Source: Sphaerolaimus hirsutus (Eukaryota > Nematoda > Chromadorea > Monhysterida > Sphaerolaimidae). Taken from it: a DNA stretch of 64,000 nt. Below are positions 47,601-56,032 of this stretch, in pieces; the first letter of the stretch is position 1, and the number at the start of each line of letters is the position of its first letter. A model generated the notes under the pieces. The model made no database searches. It was not told the DNA's origin and was given only the letters and a program-made list of their open reading frames with translations. The position numbers and the translations under genes were made by a program. The stretch is from NCBI GenBank assembly GCA_964036195.1, contig OZ038450.1:1552701-1616700 (forward strand), written 5' to 3'.

Positions 47601-50600
47601 ATTTTCTATTTTAGGTAGAATGTAAATCATCATATTTACATAGATTGTAAATCATCATATTTATATTTAAGTGCCCAAGAATCCCCGGAGTATGGTGGAT
47701 AAATAATGATGTATTTATTCATAGATCCTATTGGCACTTGAACCAAAGCATAATAAGTGCTCTTGAAAAGCGCTAAATCAGTGATTTTTTGAAACCTAGC
47801 ATAGCACCCCGGGGTGCTATGCAGCTGTATAACACCCCGGGTGTTGTGCACGGGGGGGGGTCCTTTACACGGAGAAATACGGTAATAAGTTGCTATCTCT
47901 GATTCCACCAGTAAAATAACATTTCACCTCCACTCATTTTTTTCAAATTCAGTTTCTTAAGTGAAGATTTACCTTAACAATTTACCTGTGAGCGTAGGAA
48001 CGATCCGAAGCAGTAATAATGAATGTCATCACCTATCGTGTGCGACTGTAAATCGATTCAAATTGGCTCTTAAAAACGCCCATTTTTGCCGTTTTTGTTG
48101 CGAAAAATGTCAATTTCGGTCGTGTTTTCTGATTCCACCTACCCAATTTTCGCGTGCTTTTAATGTCTTTCCCAGTTTGTGTAATATTGGAGCAGAAAAA
48201 AGTTGGCCGAAATTTTTACCAAGTGTCAACTGTCAATTTGATGGGCCACTGGCGGATAATGTGCGGTTTTGTGAATATTTAAGAATGAATATTTTGACAG
48301 GTTCCATTGCAAATTGAGTCATTGAGTGATGTCGACGTAGCACCGTTGGCGTTTTTTTGTCTTATTGCAAAAAAATAAAAATCGCAAAACATTATGCACC
48401 AAACGAACTATTGCGGAGACAATTTAATGTGGACAGATAAGAAAAATTGTTTCAGTGCTAAAACCTGGGGGCACTTTCATCGTAGACACTGAAAAATTCT
48501 CTGAAATGTCAGATGTCATGCAAAGTGTCTAAAGTCATGTAAAATGCCCTGGAAAATGAAAACTTGTTTGTTACCTTGACAGCTTACAGGGTGGGTCAGG
48601 CGCAAGGGTGGCACCTGTAAAGTTTTCCTCACAATTAACCACGAAAAGTAGTAACCTGCCAATTCACCAAAAATTTCATCTACAAATGTCAACTTCCCCA
48701 TCTGTGCTCATCGATATCGATATTTTTTTGCAGCGTGAATCATTTCGTTCAAAAATCGATACGTTTCACTCAATATTATACGCGCGGTGTCATTGACTTG
48801 ACGTCTAAATATAATTCAGTGCCACATTCCATTAATGGTTGTGCTCCAAGTCTTTCAAGGTTTCTTCCACTGAATGTTTTCAAATTTTTCTTCGATTTTA
48901 AGAGGTCACTTTGAAAGTTCTGGGACTTTCCGGGGGCAATTTCAGACCCTGTAAAATGTCAAATGTGATGCAAAGTGTCAAAAGTCATGTAAAATGCCCT
49001 GGAATATGGCAAAAGGATGCTCATGAGCATGACTTTAAACACTTTGCATGACATTTTACATTTTACACAAAATTTACAGGTGGTGTAGTGCCCCCAGCGC
49101 CTGACTAACGGAAACAGATTTTGTTCTAGAAAGAGAAAACGTAGGAAAGTGCTTTTGAATATAATTATATCATTTTGATTGAAAACATTATTTTCCATTT
49201 TCAGTTTCCAGAAAGAATCATTTTTGCTTTTATGCAAATAAATAGATTACCCAATTTTTATAATATTATAAATAGATAGCGCACTAATTTGTCACTGTGA
49301 GGCTAGTGCACCATTATTTCTTTCAATAATTAAAATATAAAAATTTTTGTAAATTTACCTGTGTACATTTTATCTAATTTAAAAATCAACAAATCACTTC
49401 ACAACCATCACAGCCACTCTAAACTCCAAAAAAACTATCCGAAATGCCGTACAAAAGTCTTCAGAAAATGCCATCTACCACCAATCTGAATCAACAGCAA
49501 ATGCCGAAAATTGCGATGTGGCCTAGTGAAATAAGACATGTTTTTCACACTATGACTTTACCTAGAAATAATAATTGCAGCGGGCGGACAGAATACCAGA
49601 CTTTCACGTGATTTGAACATTTTTTGAACTCTTCATTAGAATTGCAAAAATTTCCGACAACCACACGGCATATTAAGAGATGCAGTTTAAGAACCATTGT
49701 GAATTTTTATGCAGCCAAAATTTGCACATGTTCGGTCATAAAAAACAGCAAAAATAACAGTTACTCCCACACAAAATTTTATAAAAATTTATACGATATT
49801 CATTTTCCGTATAACGTTTCCCAATTTTCCATACTGTATACTTTTATTTGTTTGTCCTGCCAAAATAGTGAAATCTGCAATCAAAAACTTGTGTAAACAA
49901 ATGACATAACCATTTTCTGACAGACGACAGTGGACACAATTAAGGATAGCAAATAAAGATAAATTTTATTTATTTATTTCAAGTTGATTCAATTTTCGAT
50001 TTTTTTTCACATTCAGACAAAACACTTAAAAAAATTATTAACCTTTTGAGAAAAAAGTTTGAAAATATAAGATTTGAAAACAGTTTTTGGATTTGTGAGG
50101 TGATCTTAGGCTACAAAATGTAAGTGGGGTCACCTAAATGGGGTGAAGAATGAGTAACCACACCCATAGAAACCGGGAAATTCTAGGTCTACGCATTTTG
50201 GTAAAAAATGGAAAATTTAAAAACAACAAAAATTTAAATACTTTTTAGGCATGTTGTCATCGTAAGACACAATGCACGTATATAAATGTGTCGCCATGAA
50301 ACCATACATTACCAAAAGTATTGTGTTCTAAATGAAATTGACCAAGTATTATTGTGTACAATCTAATGTTTACAAATTTGGCTAGGTAAATGTGTTTGCA
50401 TTTGGAGTAAATAGAGTTCAGAGGATTATCGTTTGACTACTTATTGAGGCCAATTTATTTTAATGTGACTTCAGTCGATTTTATTTGCCTTTTGCTGCTA
50501 GATGTACAGTTGTGGAAGCGTAGTTACGTTTATCCGAAATACCAGGGTATTTTTACAGGTGTCTGTTATAGGGTTGGAAAAAAAACGTTTTTTTTAAACT

Positions 50601-53600
50601 CGATGTTTTTTTTTAAAAAAAAACGTTTTTTTTTAAAAGCTCCCAGATATGACCTAGTGTCAACATATATAGGTATATAAGACACTGGCAATACTCTGTG
50701 ATGTTAAATATGACCATATAATGGCTGTGGAGCCATGGGATAGCATTATAAGTGGTGATTTGTGTCAAAAATATCCATTTTTCGTCGACATATCGTTCGT
50801 ATATCGCCTTATAGTCGAATGTTCGTGACTTCAGGTAAAGTTTGGCACGGAATGGTGATCAAACAAGGTTATAAAAGGAGGTTGTTACTTTGGGAGTGAA
50901 GTTACACACTGTGGAGGTACATGGAAGCACATTACCTCAATATTATATATTACAGCAACATATGTCGGCTTATTCACCCATGGTAGCACATAGAAATGGA
51001 TGTTTTGATACTAAAAATGCAACAAAGCCAATGAAAACAACCACCAATGTCAATTTGTGTGTGAAATTCCGCGCTTGCGCGCAAAAATTTTGCAAAATAC
51101 CTAGTGCTTAGTACTAAAAATTTCGGCCGATGTTTTTTTAAAAAAAAAAACATTTTGGACGTCATGTTTTAAAAAAAAAAAAAACGTTAAAAAAAAAAAA
51201 AAACGTTTAAAAAAAACATCGGCCAACCCTAGTCTGTTAATACTTTTAAGTAAACGTGTTCACTAAATACTTTCACGTTTGGTTAACTTGTGCAATTGAC
51301 GAAATATCTCTATTTTCGCTGAATCTTTTAATCAGAAAATAAATCATGTTTGATGCAATTTCGTTTCGTTTCGTTTCGTTTGTTCATTTCTGAAAACACG
51401 GAAGATACGTATGAAATAAAATCACACATAAAGTAATCACACATGCAATTTAGTTATTATCCTTTACATCTTTATTTACATTTATCAGTGTATTCCAACT
51501 TATCTCTATTTTTCCATATTTAAATACTTACAGTATCATATCAAGTCAGAAAAAGTCTTTGCATACAAGTTAACATTTTCCAAAACACACACAAAATGTA
51601 CAAACTTCTACAACTGACAAAATCGAACCGACTGTATTTTAAAATTTCCTTACATTTGTAATGAAGACTGCGTTTTAAAATTTATTATTTAAAAATATGT
51701 CCATTGGTTTTCACCTGTCACTTTTCCTGTCTGTGAGAAACATTTTGTTTATCACGTTGACACCAATTTTGCTATCCTTTTTATTAGTGAGCTAAATGTT
51801 ATGTCTTCTGAAGCCATTTGAATTCTTTCGGTTTAGTTGCACCTGTCCGGATGGGTGAATTTTGCTTACCGTATTTCTTTGAATAAACCCATGTGGTTTT
51901 TCATCAGGTTTTCGTGGGTAGGAGGGGGGGGGGGGTCGATGAATTACTTTTCGATTTGGGGGTAATTTTGGAGCAGTCATTTTAAGGCGCATGGTGTTAT
52001 TTGATGAAATTTCAATGCTAGTCAGTTTCAGGTGAATCCAAAACTTGAGATGTGTAAATATGTAACTTCCATTTTCTATTTTAGGTAGAATGTAAATCAT
52101 CATATTTACATAGATTGTAAATCATCATATTTATATTTAAGTGCCCAAGAATCCCCGGAGTATGGTGGATAAATAATGATGTATTTATTCATAGATCCTA
52201 TTGGCACTTGAACCAAAGCATAATAAGTGCTCTTGAAAAGCGCTAAATCAGTGATTTTTTGAAACCTAGCATAGCACCCCGGGGTGCTATGCAGCTGTAT
52301 AACACCCCGGGTGTTGTGCACGGGGGGGGGGTCCTTTACACGGAGAAATACGGTAATAAGTTGCTATCTCTGATTCCACCAGTAAAATAACATTTCACCT
52401 CCACTCATTTTTTTCAAATTCAGTTTCTTAAGTGAAGATTTACCTTAACAATTTACCTGTGAGCGTAGGAACGATCCGAAGCAGTAATAATGAATGTCAT
52501 CACCTATCGTGTGCGACTGTAAATCGATTCAAATTGGCTCTTAAAAACGCCCATTTTTGCCGTTTTTGTTGCGAAAAATGTCAATTTCGGTCGTGTTTTC
52601 TGATTCCACCTACCCAATTTTCGCGTGCTTTTAATGTCTTTCCCAGTTTGTGTAATATTGGAGCAGAAAAAAGTTGGCCGAAATTTTTACCAAGTGTCAA
52701 CTGTCAATTTGATGGGCCACTGGCGGATAATGTGCGGTTTTGTGAATATTTAAGAATGAATATTTTGACAGGTTCCATTGCAAATTGAGTCATTGAGTGA
52801 TGTCGACGTAGCACCGTTGGCGTTTTTTTGTCTTATTGCAAAAAAATAAAAATCGCAAAACATTATGCACCAAACGAACTATTGCGGAGACAATTTAATG
52901 TGGACAGATAAGAAAAATTGTTTCAGTGCTAAAACCTGGGGGCACTTTCATCGTAGACACTGAAAAATTCTCTGAAATGTCAGATGTCATGCAAAGTGTC
53001 TAAAGTCATGTAAAATGCCCTGGAAAATGAAAACTTGTTTGTTACCTTGACAGCTTACAGGGTGGGTCAGGCGCAAGGGTGGCACCTGTAAAGTTTTCCT
53101 CACAATTAACCACGAAAAGTAGTAACCTGCCAATTCACCAAAAATTTCATCTACAAATGTCAACTTCCCCATCTGTGCTCATCGATATCGATATTTTTTT
53201 GCAGCGTGAATCATTTCGTTCAAAAATCGATACGTTTCACTCAATATTATACGCGCGGTGTCATTGACTTGACGTCTAAATATAATTCAGTGCCACATTC
53301 CATTAATGGTTGTGCTCCAAGTCTTTCAAGGTTTCTTCCACTGAATGTTTTCAAATTTTTCTTCGATTTTAAGAGGTCACTTTGAAAGTTCTGGGACTTT
53401 CCGGGGGCAATTTCAGACCCTGTAAAATGTCAAATGTGATGCAAAGTGTCAAAAGTCATGTAAAATGCCCTGGAATATGGCAAAAGGATGCTCATGAGCA
53501 TGACTTTAAACACTTTGCATGACATTTTACATTTTACACAAAATTTACAGGTGGTGTAGTGCCCCCAGCGCCTGACTAACGGAAACAGATTTTGTTCTAG

Positions 53601-54120
53601 AAAGAGAAAACGTAGGAAAGTGCTTTTGAATATAATTATATCATTTTGATTGAAAACATTATTTTCCATTTTCAGTTTCCAGAAAGAATCATTTTTGCTT
53701 TTATGCAAATAAATAGATTACCCAATTTTTATAATATTATAAATAGATAGCGCACTAATTTGTCACTGTGAGGCTAGTGCACCATTATTTCTTTCAATAA
53801 TTAAAATATAAAAATTTTTGTAAATTTACCTGTGTACATTTTATCTAATTTAAAAATCAACAAATCACTTCACAACCATCACAGCCACTCTAAACTCCAA
53901 AAAAACTATCCGAAATGCCGTACAAAAGTCTTCAGAAAATGCCATCTACCACCAATCTGAATCAACAGCAAATGCCGAAAATTGCGATGTGGCCTAGTGA
54001 AATAAGACATGTTTTTCACACTATGACTTTACCTAGAAATAATAATTGCAGCGGGCGGACAGAATACCAGACTTTGGAAGATATGAAGCGAAGGGCGAGG
54101 GTTGATCGGACATTTAATCG
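38499..54120 (+). CDS. Ptpmeg: Ptpmeg/PTPN3-PTPN4-like tyrosine phosphatase, 5' part (FERM domain; 8 spliced exons, 3'-incomplete)
   Basis: Exons 38499-38639, 39108-39270, 39614-39787, 42126-42246, 42333-42420, 42487-42639, 42955-43118 and 54052-54120 join in frame to about 357 residues. The product matches, from my knowledge of the family, the N terminus of PTPN4/PTPN3: FERM lobe F1 about residues 28-105 (RDYFGLQF, RWLDASKGVRKQ), F2 about 106-225 (LLEEYTRY, LLASFAAQ, EFGDY, IPNQ, GQTPADAEYNFL), F3 about 226-320 (KISFKRKQFFIE, LWKACIEHHTFFRL), then the FERM-adjacent start (SLGSRYRF, SGRTEYQ). EEYTRY, LLASFA and KISFK-KQFFI favour PTPN3/4 over protein 4.1. These cytoplasmic phosphatases use FERM for membrane/cytoskeleton attachment, then PDZ and PTP domains; neither of the latter is visible here, so catalytic ability cannot be judged. 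All introns are GT-AG. Fly Ptpmeg symbol used by family; orthology is inference. Confidence 0.93.
39108..39270 (+). CDS. Ptpmeg: Exon 2, FERM F1 lobe, residues 48-101
   Basis: Acceptor AATACAG at 39101-39107. The exon encodes GCTLLDLVFTHLELVERDYF, then GLQF and RWLDASKGVRKQMQ, the most conserved part of the F1 lobe. It ends one base into a codon at a consensus donor, GTGAGT, at 39271. A GT two bases earlier is also possible, but only 39270 keeps the frame into exon 3 (split codon TGC, Cys). Intron 2 is 343 bp. Confidence 0.92.
39614..39787 (+). CDS. Ptpmeg: Exon 3, FERM F1/F2 boundary, residues 103-159
   Basis: Acceptor CATCGCAG. Encodes PPYTLYFRVKFYVSEPAKL, LLEEYTRYHFYLQVRKDLL and LLASFAAQ, close to the PTPN4 sequence in order and spacing. 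Donor GTGAGT at 39788, phase 1; the split codon with exon 4 gives Ser (AAQ-S-EFGDY), as in relatives (VQSELGDY). Intron 3 (39788-42125, 2,338 bp) holds a 1.7-kb hAT-like insertion. Confidence 0.95.
39844..41539. mobile_element. CAGGGACGTAGCC hAT-like element in intron 3
   Basis: CAGGGACGTAGCCAGGAG at the left, CCTGGCTACGTCTTTG at the right, G/C-runs just inside; flanks GGCAGACC and ACCAGACC match at 6 of 8 positions. It lies within a TGTAAAATG MITE: GGGCAGACC on the left rejoins CTGTAAAATGCCCCG on the right. The interior contains a GGCGCC tract (39955-40015) and the large foldback 40044-41368. Confidence 0.75.
40044..41368. repeat. 1.3-kb foldback inside the intron 3 element
   Basis: The two halves are inverse copies about a centre near 40650. 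Landmarks: CACCTTCCCGGACAAGTTCA to TGAACTTGTCCGGGAAGGTG, GGGGGAGGTGCGGCGACTCA to TGAGTCGCCGCACCTCCCCC, ATATCTCCAGCTGTGA to CACAGCTGGAGATAT, and TAAATTTCCTTATGGA. It would form a long hairpin in the unspliced transcript. Confidence 0.9.
41540..41720. mobile_element. TGTAAAATG-family MITE, right part
   Basis: ACCCTGTAAAATGCCCCGTA at the left; TTGATATTTTACAAGGTATG and AGGGGCAC at the right. Its left tip is GGGCAGACC on the far side of the 1.7-kb insertion. Confidence 0.7.
41802..41912. mobile_element. Decayed TAGGGTTCAAACGGGA-type copy
   Basis: GCAGGGTTCAAATCGGATTG with TCGGGATGAGA / GATCGGGATCAGA repeats. The right end is not recognisable. Confidence 0.45.
42126..42246 (+). CDS. Ptpmeg: Exon 4, FERM F2 lobe, residues 161-199
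   Basis: Acceptor ACCGCAG at 42119-42125. Encodes EFGDYSFDEMGESYLDAVKY, then IPNQTQAFLNKVMELHKMH. Donor GTGAGT at 42247, phase 2; the split codon with exon 5 gives Val. Intron 4 is only 86 bp. Confidence 0.94.
42333..42420 (+). CDS. Ptpmeg: Exon 5, FERM F2/F3 boundary, residues 201-229
   Basis: Polypyrimidine tract and CAG at 42321-42332. Encodes GQTPADAEYNFLDHARRLEM then YGVDLYDAK; the family has a G-(L/Q)-(S/T)-PAEAE-(F/Y)N pattern here. The donor AAG|GTTCTA is weak, but it gives an in-frame join (phase 0) over a 66-bp intron 5 ending CTTTCAG. Translation through intron 5 would stay open for some codons, so intron retention could mislead a gene predictor. Confidence 0.9.
42487..42639 (+). 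CDS. Ptpmeg: Exon 6, FERM F3 lobe, residues 230-280
   Basis: Encodes DSQDATISVGVASFGVCVF, RNQLKINVFSWSKIMKISFK and RKQFFIEVKVDE. The W-x-KI-x-KISFK-x-KQFFI pattern is the phosphotyrosine-binding-like F3 core of PTPN3/4. Donor GAG|GTGAGT at 42640, phase 0. Intron 6 is 315 bp. Confidence 0.94.
42955..43118 (+). CDS. Ptpmeg: Exon 7, end of FERM and FERM-adjacent start, residues 281-334
   Basis: Acceptor CCCCCGCAG. Encodes SKPATLIGFTLISTRLCKL, LWKACIEHHTFFRL, a PPPQQQ linker and SLFSLGSRYRF. Phase-2 donor AG|GTGGGT at 43119. Joined to exon 8 this gives SRYRF-S-GRTEYQ, matching the family's GSKFRY-(C/S)-GRTE-x-Q. Intron 7 is 10,933 bp, the largest visible, and carries the tandem duplication. Confidence 0.93.
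43571..44187. mobile_element. TTCTAATAGAA TIR element containing a TACTCGG MITE
   Basis: Left TTTTTTCTAATAGAATAGCC, right CTTCTATTAGTATAAATACG then GTA; CCCGCC and TTCTATT motifs at both sides. The TACTCGG MITE 43809-44052 is inserted in the middle. Lies in intron 7. Confidence 0.65.
43809..44052. mobile_element. TACTCGG MITE, 244 bp, TA-flanked
   Basis: TA|TACTCGGCGTACATGATAC and GGTGTAAAGTAACCGGAGTA|TA. TTGGAAGCGTGCCAATGATT and CGTTGGCACACTTCCAGCGG form the inner pair. Confidence 0.92.
44584..44838. mobile_element. TAGTGATG hAT-like MITE, 255 bp, perfect 8-bp TSD
   Basis: Ends TAGTGATGCAAAAAGCGCC and CTTTTCCATCACCA; AATGTGAC duplicated at 44576-44583 and 44839-44846. GGCGCC arrays fill the interior. 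In intron 7, 300 bp before the duplicated unit. Confidence 0.95.
46099..46761. mobile_element. TAGGGTTGG hAT-like element with poly-A/T tips, perfect 8-bp TSD
   Basis: TAGGGTTGGAAAAAAAACG and GGCCAACCCTA; GTCTGTTA duplicated at 46091-46098 and 46762-46769. Subterminal runs of T and A around ACGTT form hairpins. The 73-codon frame inside is not recognisable. It is duplicated with the tandem unit at 50569-51231. Confidence 0.93.
47397..47884. mobile_element. CCGTATT-family element with a CCCCGGGGTG inverted repeat
   Basis: TA|CCGTATTTCTTTGAATAAAC and GGAGAAATACGG|TA. The centre has GCATAGCACCCCGGGGTGCTATGC-type symmetry (about 47798-47821) followed by ACACCCCGGGTGTTGTGCAC. Second copy at 51867-52355. 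Confidence 0.75.
48467..48620. mobile_element. TGTAAAATG-family MITE
   Basis: GGGGGCACTTTCATCGTAG, AGATGTCATGCAAAGTGTCT and TACAGGGTGGGTCAGGCGCA, ending GGTGGCACC. Duplicated at 52938-53091. Confidence 0.65.
48932..49096. mobile_element. TGTAAAATG-family MITE
   Basis: GGGGGCAATTTCAGACCCTG at the left, TTTACAGGTGGTGTAGTGCC then CCC at the right; GTGATGCAAAGTGTCAAAAG and the inverse AACACTTTGCATGACATTTT. Duplicated at 53403-53567. Confidence 0.8.
49581..49604 (+). pseudogene. Truncated exon 8 copy at the duplication breakpoint
   Basis: The acceptor and first 24 bases of exon 8 recur here with the same upstream 4.4 kb. The sequence then jumps to the start of the duplicated unit, so the frame reads SGRTEYQTFT and stops at TGA 49609-49611. 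If exon 7 spliced to this first-encountered acceptor, the protein would end after the FERM domain. The GTGATT at 49608 might act as a weak donor, but the result would lack most of exon 8. Confidence 0.8.
50569..51231. mobile_element. TAGGGTTGG hAT-like element, second copy through segmental duplication
   Basis: Identical to 46099-46761 except one base in an A-run; the flanking GTCTGTTA copies are also duplicated. Not an independent insertion. Confidence 0.93.
51867..52355. mobile_element. CCGTATT-family element, second copy through segmental duplication
   Basis: Matches 47397-47884 with one additional G in the G-run near 52330. Not an independent insertion. Confidence 0.75.
53915..54051 (+). 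CDS. Possible alternative 5' extension of exon 8 (uncertain)
   Basis: From ATG 53915 the frame is open for 46 codons and runs, without splicing, into the true exon 8 frame (NNN-C-SGRTEYQ). The nearest upstream in-frame stop is TAA 53891. The peptide starts MPYKSLQKMPSTTNLNQQQM and has no domain I recognise. It could be an alternative first exon giving a FERM-less isoform, or chance. The same frame exists in the upstream copy at 49444 but hits a stop there. Confidence 0.2.
54052..54120 (+). CDS. Ptpmeg: Exon 8, FERM-adjacent region, residues 336-357
   Basis: Acceptor AATTGCAG at 54044-54051. Encodes GRTEYQTLEDMKRRARVDRT then FN, plus two bases of an Arg codon, with donor CG|GTTTGT at 54121. 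PTPN4 has a basic, similarly spaced segment ending VFAR here. A partial copy of this exon lies 4,471 bp upstream (49581-49604). The reading frame is also open upstream to a Met at 53915, through the acceptor. No later exon was found up to 64,000. Confidence 0.85.
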
Positions 54121-54727
54121 GTTTGTGGGGCGACTTATTTTATTTTTGGTGTGATGGAATTGGCTTTGGCAGTTTGTTTTTGGCGGTTCGATTTTTTCTT
54201 TAAGCGGCGTTTACACTGCAAAATGTGCCGACAAATCAAAAAGTGAAAAAGTTCCATAAATCCGGAATAAAGTTCCATATCTGCGAGAAAAAACAGTGAA
54301 GTATACTCACTAGTTAAGTGCACTCACATACCAAATTTCAGATAAATCGGGCTTTTAGTTTTAAATTTATAAGTATTTGAAAAATTTGACGTTGTCGGTT
54401 TGCTTTTTTTGATCGAAAAAATCTTGTTGTCGGCACAAGCTTTTGATTGGCGACAATGCGACGATGAGCGCTTGTCGTCACAAGAAAAAAAATGTTGTCA
54501 TGTGAACCTTATTTTTGTTGTCGATTGTCGCCACGAGCTGCGAACGTGTTTTTTTCAATTTTTTTGTGACGACAATGAGTAAATTTTACAACAGGTGCTG
54601 AAGTTTACCACAGTTGCTTATTTAAGTGTGTGAGCAAGTAGTATATAGTGAGTGATAGGGGGGGGTAGTGCATGTACCATATTACCTAGAATTATCACCC
54701 CCTTGAATTGATCCTCCTCGAAATACC

Positions 54728-55165
54728 CCCAGGAGGCAGTCCAAGACCATGTAAAAGACCCTGTAAAGTGTAAAATGTCATGTGTCATGAATTAGACCCT
54801 GTAAAATGCCAGGGTCTATACTAGCTACATACTTAAATATAAGTCTATTGAGTCATTTTTGTACATCGGAGTAGGGTTCAAACGGGATTGACTTTTCGGG
54901 ATCGGGATCGGGATTGGCTTTTTGAAATTTTGGGATCGGGTTCGGGATTGGGGTTTCAGGATCGAGATTGGGATATGTTTCTCAAATTTCGGGATCGGTA
55001 TTGGGCTTTCAGGATCGGGATTGAGGTTTCGGGATCAGCATCAGGACCAAAAATCCTGAAATTTCTCGGGATTCAAGATCGGGATCCCGTTTGAAACCTA
55101 CATCTGAGTACATTAAAAACAACGAATTAGTACTGGGAGTTTTGTAGAAATTGCCTCCTCTCCAT
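54728..55165 (+). repeat. Segment repeated in inverse orientation at the window's right edge
   Basis: CCAGGAGG to TTAGTACTGGGAGTTT corresponds in inverse to 63790-64000. Shared landmarks: TGTCATGTGTCATGAATTAG, TATACTAGCTACATA and GTCTATTGAGTC. The inverse copy lacks the hAT-like element at 54872-55100. Confidence 0.85.
54872..55100. mobile_element. TAGGGTTCAAACGGGA hAT-like MITE, 229 bp
   Basis: Ends TAGGGTTCAAACGGGATTG and GATCCCGTTTGAAACCTA; flanks CATCGGAG (54864-54871) and CATCTGAG (55101-55108). GGGATCGGGATTGG repeats throughout. The empty site is preserved in inverse at 63829-63836. Confidence 0.94.
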
Positions 55166-55201
55166 ATCCTGTCGACTTCACTCTATTATAACAATTTTAA
55201 A

Positions 55202-55414
55202 GTCATGGTTGGCGCTTTTTGGCGCCATTTAAAATGTCGGCGCCAGGCGCCAATAGCGCCACAGAATAATGGCGCCATGGCGCTTTCTCAGATCACGGCG
55301 CCAAGCACCAATGGCGCCAATGCGTTTTAGCGCCAGGCGCCAAAAGCGCCATGGCGCTTCTTGCTTTGGCGCTAGCGCCAGGCGCCAGCGCCAGGGCGCT
55401 TTTCCATCACTAAT
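55202..55414. mobile_element. TAGTGATG/GGCGCC hAT-like copy, left end lost
   Basis: The right end GCGCTTTTCCATCACTA is intact; the left starts directly with GGCGCTTTTTGGCGCC. The 118- and 123-codon frames over it read the palindromic array on both strands and are not genes. Confidence 0.75.
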
Positions 55415-55528
55415 TGGACTGCTAAATGTCGGCACAAAAAAATTAAAAAAAACACGTTCGCAGCTTGTGCCGGCAATGTGCCAACAAAGTGACACAAGGC
55501 ACATGCGACTGTCCTCGTTTTTGCGCGA

Positions 55529-55570
55529 TTTGTCGGTTCGGGTCTCGTTAACGAGGCCCGAACCGACAAA
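55529..55570. repeat. 42-bp palindrome, one mismatch
   Basis: TTTGTCGGTTCGGGTCTCG mirrored by CGAGGCCCGAACCGACAAA about GTT|AAC at 55549/55550. Diverged in sequence from the 4534-4577 palindrome yet still symmetric. Confidence 0.9.
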
Positions 55571-55824
55571 AATAAAAAATGGCAAAAATGTACCGAATGA
55601 GGTAGAAAAAAAAACAGTTTTTACCCTGGTGGGTATTTAGACACCGTATTCCCTCGAAATACCCCCCCCCGTCTCGAAACACTCCCCTCAAAATGGCCAC
55701 TATAAATTTTTTCATCCCGCATACACTAACTGATCTGCAGATCTGTCCCCGTAGATTCAATTACCTTAAATTGCACTCAATCCTGAGGTCATCGCTGTAT
55801 ATGTACTATATTTACATATACAGT

Positions 55825-55960
55825 CATTTCTGGCGCTAGCGCCAATGCCAATGTCGCCATGGCATGGCGCCCATGAATGGCGCCAGCGCCACGGCGCCAT
55901 TCCCTTGGTCTGTACGCAAAATTTTAGATGGGGGGGGGCTGAGCCCCCCTTCGCTCGCGG
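55825..55960. repeat. GGCGCC tract followed by a GGGGGGGCTGAGCCCCCC palindrome
   Basis: GGCGCTAGCGCC, GGCGCCAGCGCC and GGCGCCATT words without TAGTGATG ends, then the G/C palindrome at about 55930. Origin unclear. Confidence 0.55.
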
Positions 55961-56032
55961 GGCTCTGTAAACAAACAGCCCCTTGCGTCCGGGTACAGAG
56001 TTATTAATATATTTACCTATTTTGAGCCTACC

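Larger units (their letters stand above)
45132..49601 (+). repeat. Tandem duplication, copy 1 (4,470 bp)
   Basis: Line-by-line comparison with 49602-54072 shows near identity. The only differences I found are one base at the start of an A-run (46700 versus 51170) and one extra G in a G-run of copy 2 (about 52330). The junction shares TTT (49602-49604). The unit holds a hAT-like element, a CCGTATT element, two TGTAAAATG MITEs and the 5' end of exon 8. Such identity means a very recent event or an assembly duplication. Confidence 0.95.
49602..54072 (+). repeat. Tandem duplication, copy 2 (about 4,471 bp)
   Basis: Directly abuts copy 1 in the same orientation; the homology ends within exon 8 at 54072-54075. 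This copy leads into the complete exon 8. Offset between copies is 4,470 bp before the G-run and 4,471 bp after it. Confidence 0.95.

Noticed and set aside
45154-53708. Pairs of identical frames 4,470 bp apart suggesting a gene family
   Set aside because: They are by-products of the segmental duplication; none has recognisable content.
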